This document shows, in pieces, positions 8,295-17,804 of a stretch of 64,000 nt of DNA (position 1 is its first letter; the number at the start of each line of letters is the position of its first letter). Below the pieces are notes generated by a model. It worked only from the letters and a program-made list of their open reading frames with translations, was not told the origin of the DNA and searched no databases. Source of the DNA: Sediminibacterium sp. (GTDB taxonomy: Bacteria; Bacteroidota; Bacteroidia; Chitinophagales; Chitinophagaceae); contig JAEUVE010000018.1 of assembly GCA_016786865.1 (NCBI GenBank), positions 250,947 to 314,946 on the forward strand. The letters run 5' to 3'. The translations under genes and the position numbers were made by a program.

Positions 8295-10208
8295 TTATTT
8301 TTTAAAATAAACAATGAATTCAGAGCCTTTACCCGGTTCACTTTTTACTTCCATGTAGCCATCATTGTCTTTCACCAGTTGCTGAATAATCATCAGACCG
8401 ATGCCGGTTCCCTTCTCCTTATTGGTACCAGCCTGAGAAATCTTGTTTCCAATTACTTTAAACAGGCTGTTGATCTTTTCCTGCTCCATGCCAATACCAT
8501 TGTCCTTTACATGAAGGGCAGTGTACTGATCGTGATCCGAATAAAAAATTTCAATTGTGCCGCCATTGGGTGTAAACTTGATTGCGTTTCCAATCAGGTT
8601 CTGGAAAATAATGCGTACCTGGTTGGGATCTGCCATTACAAAAGTATTTGCAATCGTTCTGCTGTGTTGCAGCTGTTGCGTCTTTGCATTGGCCCCGATT
8701 ACAGACAGCTTCAGGGTTTCGTCTACCAGTTCCGGTAAATTGATCCTTTCGGGTACACCACGTATACCTTTTTGCTGACTGTTGGCCCAGGCCAGCAGGT
8801 TGTTCAGCATACCGGAAATCAGTCCCACTTTTACCTCAAATTTTTCCAGCATATCCTGGTAATCTTCTTTCGACAATATTCCCTGCTTCAACAATGCAAG
8901 ACTGGATTGTATCACCGCAAAGGGGCTTCGAAGATCATGGCTGATGATGGAGAACAGCATGTCTTTGGTATGGTTGGATTCGGTAAGGTCTTCTTTCTGC
9001 CGGAGTATTTCATCTTTCTGTGCTGCGATATCTGCATTTTTCTTCAGCAGTTCCTGATTCAGCTGATCTACTTTACGGCTGTGTTTTCTGGTAAGAACAA
9101 CCAGAATAACCAGAAACAGGATAAACACACTGATCACAATGATGATCATTCGGTTCAGTTTAATTCGATGTAGCTGCAATTGGTTTTCGTTGTAGAGCTT
9201 TTGGTTTTCAATTTTTTTCTCCTTTAGAATCAGGTGATTGATTTCGGCTTCCTTTTCCTTGTTGTAAATGGTATCACTCAGTAATTTGAGCTTCACCGCA
9301 TAGTTGTATGCGTTCTTATAATCTCCGGACGCTGCATAGGCATCTGCCAGTAATGCCGTAGCACGGTGCATTTCCCAGCCTGCTTTCATTCCGGAAGAAA
9401 CAGAGAGGCTTGTTAATCCGTTTTGAATAGCAGTTGGGTATTGTTTTAACGCCAGGTAGGTTCGTCCAAGACCAGAATAAGCGTAACTTTTTTCCCAGTT
9501 ATCGGTATAAAGTGAAAATTGCAATACTTCGGTAAACCCTTTGATGGCCTTTTCATATTCCTGCGTATTGAAATAGGACTCAGCCAGCCTGTTTTGCGCC
9601 ATCAGGTACAGGTGCCAGTCTTTTATTTTGATGCTAATGTCTCTTGACCGGATAAAATAGTTTTTTGCATTTTCCTGGTTTTTGTCGGTTTCATAACAAA
9701 TACCAATATTGAAAATGATTGCGGCCAAACTAACACTGTCCCTGATTTTGAGGCTGAGGGCCGCTGATTTTTTTAATTCAATCAGCGCTTCTCCTGTTTT
9801 TTCCTGTGTTAGATAGATTAAACCCCGGTTTCGCAAGGCATACAGTATTCCGGGCTGATATTGGTGTTCCAGACTCAGTTGCATCACTTCTTCGGAGTAT
9901 TCGAACGAGGCGCTGTAATTACTTAATACATAGTTGGCTCTTGCAATGGTAATTTTTGACTGAATGATGGGGACAATCGCCTTGGGATGATTTCCGGCCT
10001 TTTCCAAAAGGCTGTTTGCCAGGAAGATGGCAGAATCGGGTTGATCAAATATCCGGCTGTTCGCCTGGTGTACCAACATCGCAAATCCGGTGGTATCCGG
10101 AGCAGGGTGTATGCTGCCGGGTTTTTGCGCAAATACATTCCCAAAGATGGCAAGAAATCCTGCAATCCAGATTGGAAGAAAGGGACGGAAGCGCGTATCA
10201 CGGAGCAT
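8295..10208 (-). CDS. TPR-containing membrane sensor histidine kinase
   Basis: The 637-residue protein has a signal peptide (about 1-27), a periplasmic series of tetratricopeptide repeats (about 45-330, repeated ALR/NIG/A-x-Y patterns), one membrane helix (about 353-372), a coiled-coil linker and a kinase core. HisKA carries SHDLRSP with the phospho-accepting His at 424. The HATPase domain has N-box NLIGNAIKFTP, G1 DNGIGM and G2 KGTGIGL. It should autophosphorylate in response to a periplasmic or envelope signal and pass phosphate to a response regulator. There is no receiver domain in the protein and no regulator gene in the window, so it is an orphan. A -7 element TACCTTTG lies 45 bases upstream. 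Confidence 0.93.
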   Translation of the reverse strand: MLRDTRFRPFLPIWIAGFLAIFGNVFAQKPGSIHPAPDTTGFAMLVHQANSRIFDQPDSAIFLANSLLEKAGNHPKAIVPIIQSKITIARANYVLSNYSASFEYSEEVMQLSLEHQYQPGILYALRNRGLIYLTQEKTGEALIELKKSAALSLKIRDSVSLAAIIFNIGICYETDKNQENAKNYFIRSRDISIKIKDWHLYLMAQNRLAESYFNTQEYEKAIKGFTEVLQFSLYTDNWEKSYAYSGLGRTYLALKQYPTAIQNGLTSLSVSSGMKAGWEMHRATALLADAYAASGDYKNAYNYAVKLKLLSDTIYNKEKEAEINHLILKEKKIENQKLYNENQLQLHRIKLNRMIIIVISVFILFLVILVVLTRKHSRKVDQLNQELLKKNADIAAQKDEILRQKEDLTESNHTKDMLFSIISHDLRSPFAVIQSSLALLKQGILSKEDYQDMLEKFEVKVGLISGMLNNLLAWANSQQKGIRGVPERINLPELVDETLKLSVIGANAKTQQLQHSRTIANTFVMADPNQVRIIFQNLIGNAIKFTPNGGTIEIFYSDHDQYTALHVKDNGIGMEQEKINSLFKVIGNKISQAGTNKEKGTGIGLMIIQQLVKDNDGYMEVKSEPGKGSEFIVYFKK

Positions 10209-10252
10209 TTGCTGTATTTTTTTAAGCAGATAACAACTTTAAGCTACCGACA

Positions 10253-10260
10253 CAAAGGTA
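10253..10260 (-). promoter_or_regulatory. -7 promoter element for the histidine kinase
   Basis: On the minus strand the sequence reads TACCTTTG, an exact TAnnTTTG match and the commonest form of this element in the Chitinophagaceae, 44 bases before the ATG. Confidence 0.6.
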
Positions 10261-10310
10261 CGATCTACCCATGTAAAACCTGCATATAAATGGATCTGCG
10301 GTGGGTCAGC

Positions 10311-10349
10311 ACAAAATAGCCACCAACTTTCCGAAGAAAGGGTGGCTAT
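10311..10349 (-). terminator. Intrinsic terminator after the DUF2911 gene
   Basis: On the minus strand ATAGCCACC pairs with GGTGGCTAT, and an inner CTTTC-TTCG-GAAAG helix is capped by a stable UUCG tetraloop, with a two-base TT bulge between the helices. A TTTTG tract follows. It is about 20 bases beyond the DUF2911 stop codon. Confidence 0.8.
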
Positions 10350-10369
10350 GCAGCTGAGGCTGTTCAGTA

Positions 10370-10879
10370 TTATTTTACATTGAAAGAAACCAATAATGTT
10401 CCCCAGTTCAGGGATACCTGTCCGTTTTGATCTACTGTATAGGTTAAACGCTCAGAAGTACTGGCAGACTGGGTCGCCTGTACATTCACCCGAAGCTGGT
10501 CATCTGCTTCCTTATAGTTGAATGCACCCCACTGTTTCCAGGTTTTGTTAAAGATCAGTGTCCATTCTTTACCATTGTTAATGGTAAAAAAACCATATTT
10601 ACCAGCAGGAAGCTTTTTACCATTAATGGTAACGTCTTTGCTTACTTCAAATACGGTGGCTTCATTTGCGCCGGCTCTCCATACTTTACCTTCCATAGGT
10701 TCCACATCCTTACCAATGGTCCTGCCTTTCAGGGCTGGAGCGCTGTAGTTGATGGTAATCACAGTGCCGTTGGTGAGCGTACCTGTTGCAGTAGCCGCCG
10801 GGCTTGGCTTTTGTTGTGCATACACAGTTCCGGAAAAAATGGCCAGAGCTGTCATTGCAATGGTGAATAGTTTTTTCAT
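10370..10879 (-). CDS. DUF2911 family secreted protein
   Basis: The 169-residue protein starts with a clear signal peptide (MKKLFTIAMTALAIFSGTVYAQ). The rest follows the DUF2911 pattern: INYSAPALKGRTIGKD, a GKVWRAGANEATVFEVS block, KKLPAGKYGFFTI, a WTLIFNKTWKQWGAF segment and a final beta strand. The domain is a compact secreted beta sandwich that is widespread in Bacteroidota; its function is not established. Length fits the family. It forms a single-gene unit: a -7 element (TATATTCG) lies 20 bases upstream and a UUCG-capped terminator follows. Confidence 0.9.
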   Translation of the reverse strand: MKKLFTIAMTALAIFSGTVYAQQKPSPAATATGTLTNGTVITINYSAPALKGRTIGKDVEPMEGKVWRAGANEATVFEVSKDVTINGKKLPAGKYGFFTINNGKEWTLIFNKTWKQWGAFNYKEADDQLRVNVQATQSASTSERLTYTVDQNGQVSLNWGTLLVSFNVK

Positions 10880-10899
10880 GTTTAATTGTTTAGTTTGAA

Positions 10900-10907
10900 C
10901 GAATATA
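10900..10907 (-). promoter_or_regulatory. Candidate -7 element for the DUF2911 gene
   Basis: The minus strand reads TATATTCG, the TAnnTTCG variant of the Bacteroidota -7 element, 20 bases before the ATG. Confidence 0.4.
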
Positions 10908-10953
10908 TGTAAAAAAAGACCTATGCTTTATGGGAGAAATGGATGACCGGCAA

Positions 10954-12813
10954 CTAGTTTACCTGTACAACATCGGGTCGTTTAATTAGTTCAGTGATGT
11001 ATCTGAACTTTAGATTGGTGGAAAATGTAATATTCCATGGGTTCATTCCTGCCACCGTTTTTGGAAAGTAATAAGCTTTTAACTCCATGGTTCCAAACAC
11101 CAGATTCTCGTTTCTGGTTCTTACTCCGGCCCCAACGGCACTGAACAGGTCGCCGGATATTTTGGTTCTGCCTGCATCTTTCAGATAGGAGATATTGCAG
11201 AACCCGAAAGGTGCAAAACTGAAGCCGAAAAACTTCCAGGTATTGTAAAAAACGGTTTCTGCATTTACGGTGGCTCTTCCGGATGAGCGGGTGGTTGGAT
11301 TGCTTAACAACGGCAAACCGTATATACTGGATAGCAGTACAGGATCGTTCAAAAAAGTATTGATCTGCTGGGTAAGACTACCACTAAAAAAATGCCTGGA
11401 GAACCAGGTACTGCTTCCCAGCCTCCGGAGTCGTGTAAACAATTCCACACTGGTCAGGAGACTGATGTCTTCTATCCGTTGCTGATTAATATAAGCGCCC
11501 GCTTTAAAGTTGTAATTGATGTAAGTGTTTTTTTTGTCGAAATAATTGCGTTGATAATCAAATCCTGCATAAATCCTGGAGAATCCGTTTTTATTGGTCC
11601 AGCCACTGGTAAAGGAAAGATTAAATCCTTCCGGTACATCTTCGTTTCTGCCAAATCCGTAGATGAAATTGGTATGAAAAAAGTCTTGTTCAAATAATGT
11701 AAACGTGGCCAGTATCCCCGTAAGATCCGTGTATCTGCTGTCGTACACTGTTGCCTGTATAGCCGGCACTTTGGTAAAATCTCTTCTCATGATACGCAAT
11801 GCAAGCATTCTTTTATACCGCGACTCCAGGTTCAGCTTCAGGTTTTTCTTTGCACCCAGACTATATCCTGCCCATACATCCAGGTTGCGGTAACTGTACT
11901 GATACATCTGTTTGTACAGGGAATCGTTTCCGTACCGGTTCAGGGTTTTATTGGAGGACAGTTCAAATCCTCCTGTAAAAGCATGATAGGGGCTTACGAG
12001 CGGCAGGCTGCCCTTTATATACAATGATTCCTCTTCACGACGTCCACTATTGAAGGCGGGATTTTGATTCTGATACCCAATGGCAATATTTACAAAACTT
12101 CCTGCAATATTTCTTTTCAGGAACTCTGCCCCAAAACCATAGGCCGGGGTTCTCCTGGAATCAAATAAATGTTGTACCTGTATCCGGTTACCCGAACCCA
12201 GCAGATTATCATCGTTCAGTTCAAAACGGGCACTGCTGGTACCCGCCTCATTCATACTCCCTCCCAATGGAAATACATCTTTTGTAAAAACAAGTACATC
12301 TACTGTATCGGATGTTGTTCCCACGGGCGCAATAGTAATTCTGGCATCCTGTAAATAACTCAGGTCGCGGAGCAGCTTTTCATTATCGGCCAACAGGTTG
12401 GGGTATATCCTGTCGCCTCTGGAAAAAAACAGGTTATTGGAAATGATTTTTGCTTTGGTACCTGTATGCAATGCATCACCCAAGTTGCTGAAAAAATTTT
12501 GAACGCGTGTACCGGTGTCGTTCACGAATTTGCTGAAGCCCAGTTTGTGGATATGTATTTTTCGAATGACCCTGCCGCGATAGGGTTCAAATTCATCTGC
12601 ATTTTTGTGAATGCCTTCAGCAGGAAGATTGGGTATGGGATTGTTGACCGAAATACTTCTTCCTATTTTACCCAGTAAGCCCTGCTTTTTTGCAAGAAAA
12701 AAAACTGTGTCCTGCTGCTGTCCATGGGCCTGATTAAAAAAAGCAGGCAATGCCAGCAACAGGATTAATATGCCTGTGATCCTGTATGATATGGTAGATC
12801 CGGTTTCAGGCAT
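10954..12813 (-). CDS. Omp85/BamA-like outer membrane protein with POTRA-like domain
   Basis: The 619-residue protein has a signal peptide ending near residue 31. A periplasmic region (about 75-185) reads like a POTRA domain: GRVIRKIHIHKLGF, then LLADNEKLLRDLSYLQDARITI and DTVDVLVFTKDVFPLG. From about 190 to the end there are alternating aromatic-flanked strands, as expected of a beta barrel in the outer membrane. This layout suggests the Omp85 superfamily (BamA/TamA/surface-lipoprotein or lipid export relatives), though with a single POTRA it is not BamA. It is the last gene of a minus-strand envelope run and follows nhaA after 13 bases. Its precise cargo is unknown. Confidence 0.7.
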   Translation of the reverse strand: MPETGSTISYRITGILILLLALPAFFNQAHGQQQDTVFFLAKKQGLLGKIGRSISVNNPIPNLPAEGIHKNADEFEPYRGRVIRKIHIHKLGFSKFVNDTGTRVQNFFSNLGDALHTGTKAKIISNNLFFSRGDRIYPNLLADNEKLLRDLSYLQDARITIAPVGTTSDTVDVLVFTKDVFPLGGSMNEAGTSSARFELNDDNLLGSGNRIQVQHLFDSRRTPAYGFGAEFLKRNIAGSFVNIAIGYQNQNPAFNSGRREEESLYIKGSLPLVSPYHAFTGGFELSSNKTLNRYGNDSLYKQMYQYSYRNLDVWAGYSLGAKKNLKLNLESRYKRMLALRIMRRDFTKVPAIQATVYDSRYTDLTGILATFTLFEQDFFHTNFIYGFGRNEDVPEGFNLSFTSGWTNKNGFSRIYAGFDYQRNYFDKKNTYINYNFKAGAYINQQRIEDISLLTSVELFTRLRRLGSSTWFSRHFFSGSLTQQINTFLNDPVLLSSIYGLPLLSNPTTRSSGRATVNAETVFYNTWKFFGFSFAPFGFCNISYLKDAGRTKISGDLFSAVGAGVRTRNENLVFGTMELKAYYFPKTVAGMNPWNITFSTNLKFRYITELIKRPDVVQVN

Positions 12814-12826
12814 TATGGTTATTCTT

Positions 12827-14023
12827 TTATTCTTTTGCCGGTTTATTGTTTACACGCAGGAACCAAATATATCCGGTAATCATGGCCAAAAATGATGCCA
12901 GCAAAACAGCTATTTTGGCAATATCCTGTTCAGTTGCTTCGGAAAATGCCAATGTAGAAATGAATATACTCATTGTAAACCCGATTCCAGCTAAAATACC
13001 TGCACCGATGAGTTGATACCAGCTGGTTGCTGCAGGAAGATCTGCCCATTTCTTTTGTACCATCAGGTAAGCGGCCCCACAAATTCCAAGCGGTTTCCCA
13101 ATGAATAATCCGGCCATGATTCCCCAGCTGTAAGTGGAATTAAGAGCACTTAATCCATTTTCAGGAATCGAAATGGCTGTATTGGCCAGGGCGAACAAAG
13201 GCATGATACCAAAATAAACAGGATGGTGCAGCCTGAGCTCCAGTCTGTTCAGATCCTTTACCGGAATCAGAAAAGCAAAAGCTACACCTGCCACCGTTGC
13301 ATGTATTCCTGAATTAAACATGCAATACCAGAGCAAGAGCGCCAGTACCCAGTGATACCAGCCAAGAGGAATCCGGTATCGCAGCATTTGCCATAAAACA
13401 AACAGGACGGCCATGGTCAGAAAAATATACAAGGGAGCAATTTGTCCCCCATAAAAAAGTGCAATCACAATGATGGCGCCCAGGTCGTCAATAATGGCTA
13501 ATGCCGTGAGAAATACTTTTAATGCAACAGGTATCCTGTTGCCAAGGAGTGATGCAACGCCCAGGGTAAAAGCAATATCAGTGGCCATTGGCACAGCCCA
13601 TCCGTTGGTAAATCCGGTGCCTTTATTGATTAGCCCATAAATAACTGCAGGAGCAAGCATTCCTCCCACAGCTGCTACAACAGGTAACAGCGATTGCCGG
13701 ATCGAAGCCAATTCACCCTCCACCATTTCCCGTTTTATTTCCATACCGGCAAGAAAAAAGAATACGGCCATCAACAGATCGTTGATCACCAAAAGAACGC
13801 TGTTGGGCAAAACCAGGTTGCCGGCGTGGAGGGTATGGTGTTCAGTTCCATCGAAACTGAATAGCCATAAATTCTGATACCAGTCCGAAATATCTCCCAG
13901 ATTACTCAGCAACAGGGAGAGGACGGTACAGGATAAAAGCGTTATCCCAATGGCTTTACTATCGTTAAAAAACTCTTTGAGCGGATGCAAAAAGCGAAGC
14001 CTCAAAAAGGAAAAATAGGCCAT
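12827..14023 (-). CDS. nhaA: Na+/H+ antiporter NhaA
   Basis: The 398-residue integral membrane protein has NhaA hallmarks: FFFLAGMEIKREMVEGEL, the ATDIAFTLGV segment, and IDDLGAIIVIALFY with the paired aspartates that bind Na+ or H+ at the middle of the membrane. About 11-12 helices are visible, in line with the usual 380-400 residues. NhaA exchanges one Na+ for two H+ and serves pH and salt homeostasis. The gene is 11 bases downstream of the OstA-like gene and 13 bases upstream of the Omp85-like gene, so it appears to be embedded in an envelope operon rather than independently regulated. Confidence 0.96.
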   Translation of the reverse strand: MAYFSFLRLRFLHPLKEFFNDSKAIGITLLSCTVLSLLLSNLGDISDWYQNLWLFSFDGTEHHTLHAGNLVLPNSVLLVINDLLMAVFFFLAGMEIKREMVEGELASIRQSLLPVVAAVGGMLAPAVIYGLINKGTGFTNGWAVPMATDIAFTLGVASLLGNRIPVALKVFLTALAIIDDLGAIIVIALFYGGQIAPLYIFLTMAVLFVLWQMLRYRIPLGWYHWVLALLLWYCMFNSGIHATVAGVAFAFLIPVKDLNRLELRLHHPVYFGIMPLFALANTAISIPENGLSALNSTYSWGIMAGLFIGKPLGICGAAYLMVQKKWADLPAATSWYQLIGAGILAGIGFTMSIFISTLAFSEATEQDIAKIAVLLASFLAMITGYIWFLRVNNKPAKE

Positions 14024-14034
14024 GCTGTTCCGGT

Positions 14035-15669
14035 TTAGTTAGAGAGAATATCAAATTTGGTTTTGGGTCGTTGATCGTTCAGCCACTTAAAGTTACGAAG
14101 CTTTATTTCATCGTGATCGACCTGTCGCATTGGGTAAGACTTTCCTTCCAGATTTCTCAGGAAAACTACTTTTTGTGGTTTACTGTCTTCGAAGAACACA
14201 TCAATAACGTCTGAGCTGGATTTGTTTACACCGATAAACCGTTTTTCTTCGTCTGTGGCGTAATATACATTGGCTGCGTTACCTTTTGCCCGCATGGAAC
14301 TGATCTTGCCGTCTGTAAAGAGGGCATTGATGCTGGTTCCTTTCAACTGATTGAAGTAAACAGAACTATCTACCCGGTTAATTGCCATTGCATTTTCAAA
14401 CACAAAAAGGCGCTCCGGTTTTTTTTCTTTCAGGAACAGGTAAATGGTATCGCCCGTAATCTGATTCTCCTGCGCCCAAACGATGGGGCTCTTGAATAAC
14501 CGGAATACGGAATCTTTCAAAGAATAGAATAAGCTGTCACCTCTGGCCTGTAAGGAATCCGAGAATATCTTTACATTGAAATAAGCTTCAAAAAACTTGT
14601 CGCTGCTGTCTTCTGCCTGTTTATCCGAAGCAGGTATTGGGGGAATCCCGGGCAAGCTGTCTCTGATCTGCGGAACGTTTCTGTGTTTCATCAGATCGGA
14701 GAGTCTGGCCGTATACAAAGTATCTGCTGTAATGTAGATGGAGTCTGCCCCCTGTTTAATCAACAACAAAGGTTGCTGGGTAGCAATCAACGAATTGGTC
14801 TTTTTATTGGTTTTGATGTTATTAGCAATCATGTCGAAACCCTGTGCAGTATCTTTTCCTCTGTAAACTGCATTTCCACGGAACTCACTTAATCCGGTAG
14901 AATCGTCAAATGCCATGTCGTCGGCGGTAAAGGTATAGGAGCTGTCCTCGATTACAGAACGTTTGTAGAGTTCTGCTTTCTTATTCTTCATATCATAATA
15001 TCCTTCCCTGGTTTTGATGGTTCTTTTTTCTTTGGTATTTACGATAACAGTAGGAGAGGTGAAAGTAGCGATTTCTGTTCCCGTATTGTATTGCAGGGTA
15101 TCTCCGGTAATCTTGTTTTCCAGATCTGTCATGACCACTTTACGCTTAAAAATCACATCCCGGGTATCTCCGTAATAATATCCTTCCACACTGGTGAGTG
15201 TAGACTTCTTATTCACTACTTTACCTCCTTTAAGGTAAGTACCGATTTTTACGGAAACATCATATTCAAGTTCTTCGGTTGTAAGTATTCCTTTGCCGTC
15301 GGTCAGCTTTACTTTCGTTCTCAGCAAAGCTTTTTTCTCTTTGCCCTGGTATCGCATATATTGTGCATAGGTATGTATGCTGTCTGCATCGTTGATGTGC
15401 ACATTGCCAAAGGCTTCCAGCATATTCAATTGCCTGTTCAATACAGCACTGTCTGCAAAAAACAAGGTATTTTCCTGTTTTACCTGTACCCGTCCTGCGA
15501 GCGAAATGAATTCATTAGCAGAGTCCAGTTTTTGATAATTGTAGCGATCGGCAAAAACAATATCGAGTCGCTTTCCTTCTTTTACGGCAGTATCTGCATC
15601 GGTTCTTTGTGCCAGCACAAAAACAGGCAATAAGAATAAAAACAGATATGAAAAAAATTTCACCGCCAT
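14035..15669 (-). CDS. OstA/LptA-like periplasmic protein
   Basis: The 544-residue protein has a signal peptide (MAVKFFSYLFLFLLPVFVLAQ) and a long run of OstA-type beta strands, with repeated patterns such as GRVQVKQENTLFFADSAVLN, GNVHINDADSIHTYAQYM, and later KGDTLQYNTGT-like and FRGNAVYRGKDT units. The OstA_N/LptA fold forms a beta-jellyroll slide that carries lipopolysaccharide across the periplasm between LptC and LptD. It is much longer than E. coli LptA (185 residues), which is usual for Bacteroidota OstA proteins. Its ATG overlaps the stop codon of the MlaD-like gene by one base, and lptD lies three genes upstream on the other strand, supporting an LPS-export role. Confidence 0.82.
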   Translation of the reverse strand: MAVKFFSYLFLFLLPVFVLAQRTDADTAVKEGKRLDIVFADRYNYQKLDSANEFISLAGRVQVKQENTLFFADSAVLNRQLNMLEAFGNVHINDADSIHTYAQYMRYQGKEKKALLRTKVKLTDGKGILTTEELEYDVSVKIGTYLKGGKVVNKKSTLTSVEGYYYGDTRDVIFKRKVVMTDLENKITGDTLQYNTGTEIATFTSPTVIVNTKEKRTIKTREGYYDMKNKKAELYKRSVIEDSSYTFTADDMAFDDSTGLSEFRGNAVYRGKDTAQGFDMIANNIKTNKKTNSLIATQQPLLLIKQGADSIYITADTLYTARLSDLMKHRNVPQIRDSLPGIPPIPASDKQAEDSSDKFFEAYFNVKIFSDSLQARGDSLFYSLKDSVFRLFKSPIVWAQENQITGDTIYLFLKEKKPERLFVFENAMAINRVDSSVYFNQLKGTSINALFTDGKISSMRAKGNAANVYYATDEEKRFIGVNKSSSDVIDVFFEDSKPQKVVFLRNLEGKSYPMRQVDHDEIKLRNFKWLNDQRPKTKFDILSN

Positions 15670-16676
15670 TAATTAGAAGTCTTAACAGAATCTGCCAACG
15701 GAGCCATCAGGGGGCTGGATTTGTCTTTTTTTCCGAATACCGATATATTCACATAACGTTTGGGATGCATGCGAAGATCGTCTACCAGAATATTAGCGCT
15801 TCTGATGGTGTTATTGAGGTTGTTGTAAAGCGACTTGTCGTTGATCAGTTTACCCAATGATCCCTCAGACGAATTGATTTTGCCAACCACTGCGTTCAGA
15901 TTGCTGATGGCCAGTTTCAGTTCCGCAACAGAACCGGTTATATCGGCTTTGGCAAAATTGCCGGTTGTTTTTTCAACGCTTTCCAGGGTCTTGGTAATTT
16001 TATCGTTGTTGTTACTGAGGTTTTTAGTGAAGCTGTTCACATTTTTCATGGATTGCGCTATGGTGCCGGTCTGCTGATTCATCATTTCCTGTAAAGACGC
16101 AGAAGAGGCTACCAGGCTTGCGGTGGTCTTATTTACATTGGCAATCACAGACTGGAGGTTGTTCTTAGTAGCAGGATCAAAAATGGTGTTGATATTCTTC
16201 ATTACACTATCCAGCGTATGAATAGTGGTTTTTAACTGATCGGCCACCGGTTCAATTTTTTCCATTACGCCACTAAGTATACCTGCAGACTCTTGTGTGC
16301 GTAAGGTATCGCCGGGTTGTAAAAATTGTTTTTCATTTCCGAGCGTTATTTCGATACTTGGGGTACCTAACGGATTGCTGTTGATGACAGCCACTGAGTT
16401 GGCCGGAATCTGGTAATCGCCTTTCAGCTTAATCGTTACTACAATATTGGATAGGGTTTCATCTTCATTTTCAATATCCGATACGGCTCCCACCTGAAAT
16501 CCATTGATGTATACCGGATTGGATACCATGATCTTTTTGGTGTCCTTGTATTTTGCATGTAAATAATTGCCCGTTTGCAGGATGGTTTTCCCTTTCAGGA
16601 AATTGAACCCCAGTATCAGCAGGGTAATCGCTATGGCGGTCAATGCCCCCACTTTGGTCTCATTCGAAATTTTCAT
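15669..16676 (-). CDS. mlaD: MlaD/MCE-family lipid transport protein
   Basis: The 335-residue protein has an N-terminal membrane anchor (ALTAIAITLLILGFNFLKG) followed by an MCE domain (about 38-115) with NPVYINGFQVGAV and NSNPLGTPSIEITLG. The C-terminal two thirds are helical, with Asn/Ser/Thr-rich heptads that suggest a coiled coil or needle. MCE proteins form hexameric rings with ABC transporters (Mla system) that shuttle phospholipids between the two membranes. The MlaE permease and MlaF ATPase are not in the window, so they must be encoded elsewhere. It overlaps the OstA-like gene by one base and has a -7 element 60 bases upstream. Confidence 0.88.
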   Translation of the reverse strand: MKISNETKVGALTAIAITLLILGFNFLKGKTILQTGNYLHAKYKDTKKIMVSNPVYINGFQVGAVSDIENEDETLSNIVVTIKLKGDYQIPANSVAVINSNPLGTPSIEITLGNEKQFLQPGDTLRTQESAGILSGVMEKIEPVADQLKTTIHTLDSVMKNINTIFDPATKNNLQSVIANVNKTTASLVASSASLQEMMNQQTGTIAQSMKNVNSFTKNLSNNNDKITKTLESVEKTTGNFAKADITGSVAELKLAISNLNAVVGKINSSEGSLGKLINDKSLYNNLNNTIRSANILVDDLRMHPKRYVNISVFGKKDKSSPLMAPLADSVKTSN

Positions 16677-16736
16677 CTGTATCGGCGGTTATTTTTCTGT
16701 AGAACAGGCGCGGTTTGCACTCATCTGTTCAGGCAG

Positions 16737-16744
16737 CAAATTTA
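16737..16744 (-). promoter_or_regulatory. -7 element upstream of the MlaD-like gene
   Basis: The minus strand reads TAAATTTG, an exact TAnnTTTG match, in the 109-base gap between the amidase and MlaD-like genes. It suggests that mlaD and the following genes can be transcribed independently of the amidase. Confidence 0.5.
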
Positions 16745-16785
16745 CGGTTTCTGAACCGGTAAACTGTTAAAATAAGCAGAATGGA

Positions 16786-17733
16786 TTATTTCCGGGGAGC
16801 AGCAGGGCTTCCGGTATTGGTAAATTGCTTTTCCAGTGAGTATTTATATCTTTTTACCGCCTTGATCAGTACTTCGCAAATTTCTGTTTGTCCTTCTTCG
16901 CTATTCAGGTAGTCTTCTTCTTCAGGATTGGAGATAAATCCGGTTTCTACCAATACAGCCGGCATGGCCACTGCATACAGCACAAAAATTCCTTCTTTGC
17001 GCTGTTTGGCCTCTCTGCTTACCCGACCTACTTTTTTAAATTCTTCCTCAATAGTAAGTGCCAGGTCGGCGCTTCGCTGAAAGAAAGTTTGGGTTTTCAT
17101 ACTCAGCAACATCAGTTTGGTTGGATCATTCTGCTCCAATTCCTGCATGGCTCTCAGGGAAGCACTATCCATGCCAATATCTTCGTACTTGCTGAGGGCA
17201 TTCATCCGACCGGTTGTTTTATCTACCGGGTAGATAAAAGTTTCTGTTCCTCTGGCAGGGTTCGGGGTAGTCCAGGTACGGTATTGTTTTACTTTCCGGG
17301 TTATTTTTTTTCTTTTCTTTCCCTTTCCCTTATAACTGACTTCTGTTTTATAACCGATGAATTCGCTGTGTTTCTGCGGCATGGCATCGTTCACGTGAAT
17401 GCAAAGAAATAAATCGCCCTTGGCCTGGTTGGCTATTTCCGCCTTTCTGGTAACCGGATCAAATACATCGGTTCTCCGGGTCATCACAATATCCACATCC
17501 GGAATCGCTTCTCCCATCATCTTTTCCAGTTTCAGGGCTATGGCCAGGGCAATATCCTTTTCATTGGAGTACCGTCCACGGGCACCTCCGTCCGCACCAC
17601 CATGACCCGCATCAATAACAATCCGTTTCAATGGCTGTTTCTGCGAAGGTTTGGTATTACGGTCTGTAAAAGACGACAAGGAAATTAACCCAAAGCTTAA
17701 CAGTATTAAAGCAGCAAATTGTCTTCTCATCAT
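16786..17733 (-). CDS. N-acetylmuramoyl-L-alanine amidase (Amidase_3)
   Basis: The 315-residue protein begins with a signal peptide (about 1-22) and has the zinc amidase_3 fold: IVIDAGHGGADGGARG (first zinc His), NEKDIALAIALKLEKMM (Glu ligand), DLFLCIHVNDA (second His) and the C-terminal VLVETGFISNPEEEDYL with the catalytic Glu. It cleaves the amide bond between MurNAc and the stem peptide of peptidoglycan in the periplasm. A Lys-rich insertion (KGKGKKRKKITRKVK) interrupts the core around residue 150. There is no SPOR or LysM targeting domain. It is divergent from lptD, with 71 bases between the starts, and heads the minus-strand envelope run. Confidence 0.93.
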   Translation of the reverse strand: MMRRQFAALILLSFGLISLSSFTDRNTKPSQKQPLKRIVIDAGHGGADGGARGRYSNEKDIALAIALKLEKMMGEAIPDVDIVMTRRTDVFDPVTRKAEIANQAKGDLFLCIHVNDAMPQKHSEFIGYKTEVSYKGKGKKRKKITRKVKQYRTWTTPNPARGTETFIYPVDKTTGRMNALSKYEDIGMDSASLRAMQELEQNDPTKLMLLSMKTQTFFQRSADLALTIEEEFKKVGRVSREAKQRKEGIFVLYAVAMPAVLVETGFISNPEEEDYLNSEEGQTEICEVLIKAVKRYKYSLEKQFTNTGSPAAPRK

Positions 17734-17787
17734 ATCATTTCATTAAACGAATCCATGCGATTTACCCAATTACACCGTTTAGACCCT

Positions 17788-17795
17788 AATTTTGC
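17788..17795 (+). promoter_or_regulatory. -7 element abutting the lptD start
   Basis: TAATTTTG is an exact TAnnTTTG match ending only nine bases before the chosen ATG at 17805, so the leader would be about 3-6 bases. Confidence 0.45.
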
Positions 17796-17804
17796 GGCGT
17801 GACC

